Assembly: GCA_022592445.1 (NCBI GenBank)
Contig: JABYQR010000013.1
Span: 1 to 64,000, forward strand
From: Cytidiella melzeri
Taxonomy: Eukaryota; Basidiomycota; Agaricomycetes; Polyporales; Irpicaceae
Direction: 5' to 3'
DNA: 64,000 bases
Position numbers and translations under genes: made by a program. Below, piece after piece: positions 61,719 to 64,000 of the stretch (the first letter of the stretch is position 1; every line of letters starts with the position of its first letter). Below the pieces are notes generated by a model. That model did not search any database, was not told the DNA's origin, and saw only the letters and a program-made list of their open reading frames with translations.

Positions 61719-62931
61719 CAGTAGCGGCAAAAAGTCTTGCGACACCGCAAGTGCACAACTCTTTGCTCTCTGTTTGAGCTCAAAACTGCTTATTTTATTC
61801 AATCATTCTTATACATTAAGTATTGCATGTAAGCAATATGTCTACAATGAAAACAACTGAGTCTTTCTTGTATATAATCCATTGTGCACAATCTGCACTG
61901 TCGTGGCGCTAGGCGCCCGTCACATGCATGACCACTATTTGGGTTTGTTTTGTTTTTTGATCTTTCCACTTCACCACTTTCATGCTTTTTTCCATACCAC
62001 CCACTCTTCCAGCTCTAGACCACACATATGGTGCAGTGTACCCCCACTAAAAAGGCCCGAATTTGGACTCTGCATAATGAAGGTGTCAGTGTGGCTGACA
62101 TTTGCAAGAAAGTCCCCGTCCACTGGTCCACCATCTATCACACCATTAAAAACCTATCCCACAATCCCGATTTCTATGCAAACAAGCCCAAGACAGGTCG
62201 CCCTTGCGTTTTACAAGACTGTGATCTCCGTCACACCACTTTACTCCTGGCACAACAAGAGGCCTGCAACGCTACAGACCTGCAGCGCAAGGCATTCCCA
62301 CAACTGGCTGCCCAAACAATGCGTCACAACCTTGCAGAGATTGGGCTGAAGGGATATATGCGTTGACAAAAGCTGTTTCTGTCTGTAGCTCATAGAAAGA
62401 AGTGCAAGTGGTGGGCTGGACATGCGACCAGATAGGGGCAGAAAGAGTGGAGGGTAATGGTGTTCTCAGATGAGTCCAACTTTCATCTATTTGGCTCAGA
62501 TGGTAGGGAATACTGCCGAAGAAAGACAGGGCAAGGAGTTTTTGGACCGGAACGTGCAGAAGACAGTGAAGCACAGGGGTGAAAGTATCATGGTGTGGGG
62601 ATGCATCACTTTGAAGGGAAAAGGAAGGCTATAACGCATTGATGGGAAGATGGATGCAAAGCTTTACTGCTCCATCCTATCAGAGTCTCTTCTGGGCACA
62701 TTGGCAGACCAAGATTTGACCTGCTGACAGATCATTTTCCAACAGGACAATGATCCAAAGCACATGTCGAAGCTTGCTACAGCTTGGTTCAAGGAGAACA
62801 AGATCACTGTATTGCCCTGGCCTCTGACATGGATAGTCCAACAGAGACCAGATTTTTCCAACATTGTCACAAGTTTACAGCATTAGGCACCTATCTAGAG
62901 CACTTATTTTCCAGCTAGGAGTGTTACCGGA

Positions 62932-62945
62932 CCTAACCCTAACCC
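62932..62945 (-). repeat. Two telomere-like CCCTAA units
   Basis: CCTAACCCTAACCC within the solo LTR equals two-plus copies of the fungal telomere repeat (TTAGGG on the minus strand). It is short enough to be chance. Confidence 0.4.
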
Positions 62946-63111
62946 AGGTCACGTGACATCCTGCCTTATTTATCAATAGTCCAGACCCAAACCCTAGACT
63001 CAATCTGGAGCGGTTCCAGATCAACCTAGGCTATTGTTCTATTGTTCCCCTTTGTGAACCCGATGAGCGGGGAACACTCAGAGCGACAAAACGAGCACAG
63101 AGTTTGGATTG

Positions 63112-63194
63112 CTTCAACGTCGGGGCAAGGAATCAGTTACGGTAGTTGAATGTAGGTTGTATGTAAGCGTACCTTCAACGTCGGGGCAAGGAAT
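63112..63194 (+). repeat. 22-base direct repeat pair
   Basis: CTTCAACGTCGGGGCAAGGA followed by AT occurs at 63112-63133 and again at 63173-63194, identical and 61 bases apart, inside the solo LTR. Confidence 0.9.
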
Positions 63195-63341
63195 GAAGCC
63201 AAACGACGTTGAAAGAGGTCAAGTATTTATACTACGATAGAAGTCCAGACGGTGTCCAATGAGAAGGTGAGAACTATTGAGAAGAACAAAGAGAAAGAGA
63301 TGAATGTCATGAGAAGGGCAAAGAGTAAGAGATGAATGTCA

Positions 63342-63360
63342 TGACCCCACGGTGGGGTCA
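63342..63360. repeat. 19-base palindrome
   Basis: TGACCCCAC, one base, GTGGGGTCA: a perfect 9-base inverted repeat inside the solo LTR. It is a possible protein-binding or hairpin site. Confidence 0.85.
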
Positions 63361-63649
63361 CAGTCATGCAGCAGGTTTACACCCTTTCAATGTTAGGGAT
63401 TCCCCAGAGATTCCCCCAGTTCTTATTGTCCTATTGTCTTTCGTCTATTGGCTTCTGTCTATTGTTTGGGATTCCCCAGGGATTCCCCCAGTTTCTATTG
63501 TTCTATTGTTCCTATTCTATTGTTCTATTGTTCTACATACCCTGGTCCTTGACAGTTACCCTGGTCCCTTATTGTTTTATTGTTACTCCAGCCCCACAGT
63601 TACTCCAGTCCCTAGTGTGGGAACTTGCGCACAGACCACCCAGCCACAG

Positions 63650-63657
63650 TATATATA
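63650..63657 (+). promoter_or_regulatory. TATA box in the solo LTR
   Basis: TATATATA is followed by GTAGACC about 260 bases before the LTR end. It is the likely retroelement promoter. Confidence 0.5.
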
Positions 63658-64000
63658 GTAGACCTTACCCTTCCTAGCTCTTCATCTTGACCTCTCTGTT
63701 GTTTGCACTGCTAGGTGAGTTACTGCATGTAACTTAGTATCATACCCTATTAACTCTTTCATTTGCACTGCTAGTATCCGGTCTCCGTGCTTGCTTGCCT
63801 GCTTATATCAACTTTGACCTTGTTGTCGTTGTTGGAGATCTACTTCCACTTCTACTTCCCCTCCTCTCCACCCTTGTTTAGGGTTTATCAGCATAGCAGC
63901 AGTTGCTCCCTGACAGCCTCCAAATCCACCAGATATGAATATTCAGGAGAATGTCTGGGGCCATCTAGAGTGCAAATTACGGGCTCGCAAGCAGCAAACG

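Larger units (their letters stand above)
62825..63915 (+). repeat. Solo LTR inserted in the Tc1-like transposase, with GCCTC target duplication
   Basis: The insertion starts TGACAT and ends CCTGACA (TG...CA ends). It is flanked by GCCTC on both sides (62820-62824 and 63916-63920). It lies between PWP and PNPPDM codons of the transposase. It contains a TATATATA box (63650-63657) but no coding domain, so it fits a solo LTR left by recombination. Length is 1,091 bases. Confidence 0.75.
61719..64000 (+). mobile_element. Tc1-like element copy 2 with nested solo LTR (continues beyond the window)
   Basis: The element begins CAGTAGCGGCAAAAAGTC directly after TA, as expected for Tc1 transposons (CAGT ends, TA target). 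The transposase starts at 62028. A 1,091-base LTR interrupts it at 62825-63915, and transposase sequence resumes at 63916 and runs off the window. The right terminal repeat is outside the window. Confidence 0.8.
62028..64000 (+). pseudogene. Tc1/mariner transposase, broken
   Basis: The N-terminal helix-turn-helix reads KKARIWTLHNEGVSVADICK then KKVPVHWSTIYHTIKN. A TGA follows GLKGYMR near 62364. Catalytic motifs appear in several frames: VFSDESNFHLFGSDGRE (first Asp, near 62460), FQQDNDPKHMSK (second Asp, near 62740) and, after the inserted LTR, PPDMNIQENVWGHLE (Glu, near 63930-63970). Removing the insertion with one copy of GCCTC leaves exactly 34 residues between second Asp and Glu, the DD34E spacing of Tc1 proteins. 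Several stops and frameshifts make the gene inactive. Confidence 0.85.

Noticed and set aside
62833..62983. 8-base direct repeat ATAGTCCA flanking 135 bases, suggesting a hAT insertion
   Set aside because: No terminal inverted repeats are present, and the whole stretch is explained by the 1,091-base LTR with GCCTC duplication.
62976..63010. SPDPNP-like reading (AGTCCAGACCCAAACCC) that looks like the third Tc1 catalytic motif
   Set aside because: It lies inside the inserted LTR. The genuine motif, with correct DD34E spacing, is at 63929 onward.
1..64000. CRISPR arrays, rRNA or prokaryote-type operons
   Set aside because: No regularly spaced repeats, rRNA signatures or operon structure were seen; the window is clearly fungal nuclear DNA.

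Overview
This window looks like a chromosome segment of a basidiomycete fungus, most likely an Agaricomycete. The genes carry many short introns (about 50-60 bases, GT-AG, with one GC-AG). The gene content is typical of mushroom-forming fungi: NoxA NADPH oxidase, a GH28 pectin hydrolase, an F-box duplication, COP9 signalosome subunit 1, and a bZIP factor with a basidiomycete-style basic region. A chromodomain Ty3/gypsy element and Tc1-like elements are also present. No species can be named from the sequence alone.

Layout. 1-4730: 3' part of a decayed chromovirus and its 3' LTR. 4731-6601: gene-free, with a possible Copia primer-site relic. 6602-9742 (-): threonyl-tRNA synthetase with a second upstream start encoding a mitochondrial presequence. 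10378-14196 (-): an intact F-box gene and its degraded tandem copy. 14460-15912 (+): Gfo/Idh/MocA oxidoreductase. 16077-21971 (-): VPS15. 22297-23771 (+): FIST-like protein. 24245-24915 (-): QCR8 with an 11-base microexon, sharing a divergent promoter with OST4 (25207-25338, +). 25774-31651 (-): SNF5. 33119-35923 (+): peroxisomal ABCD half-transporter. 36165-37884 (+): NOP53. 38075-39955 (-): CSN1. 40337-42487 (+): GH28. 43224-45401 (+): NoxA. 46009-47068 (+): GNAT acetyltransferase. 47069-52276: gene-poor. 52277-53463 (+): bZIP. 54764-56854 (+): transaldolase-fold protein lacking the catalytic residues. 58334-59549 (+): GPI11/PIG-F. 59714-61030 (-): PHO13-type phosphatase. 61071-64000: nested transposons (a Tc1-like copy interrupted by a second Tc1-like copy, itself interrupted by a solo LTR flanked by a 5-base duplication).

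The genes are mostly unrelated housekeeping loci rather than a pathway cluster. They cover translation, endosomal PI3-kinase signalling, respiration, N-glycosylation and GPI anchors, chromatin remodelling, peroxisomal import, ribosome assembly and neddylation control. I saw no CRISPR array, tRNA or rRNA. The most unusual items are the transaldolase-like pseudoenzyme, the ABCD protein without its switch histidine, the QCR8 microexon, the dual-start ThrRS and the resolvable transposon nest. Gene ends and splice junctions were read by eye from conserved protein segments and GT/AG sites. Internal exon boundaries that are not stated explicitly are approximate.
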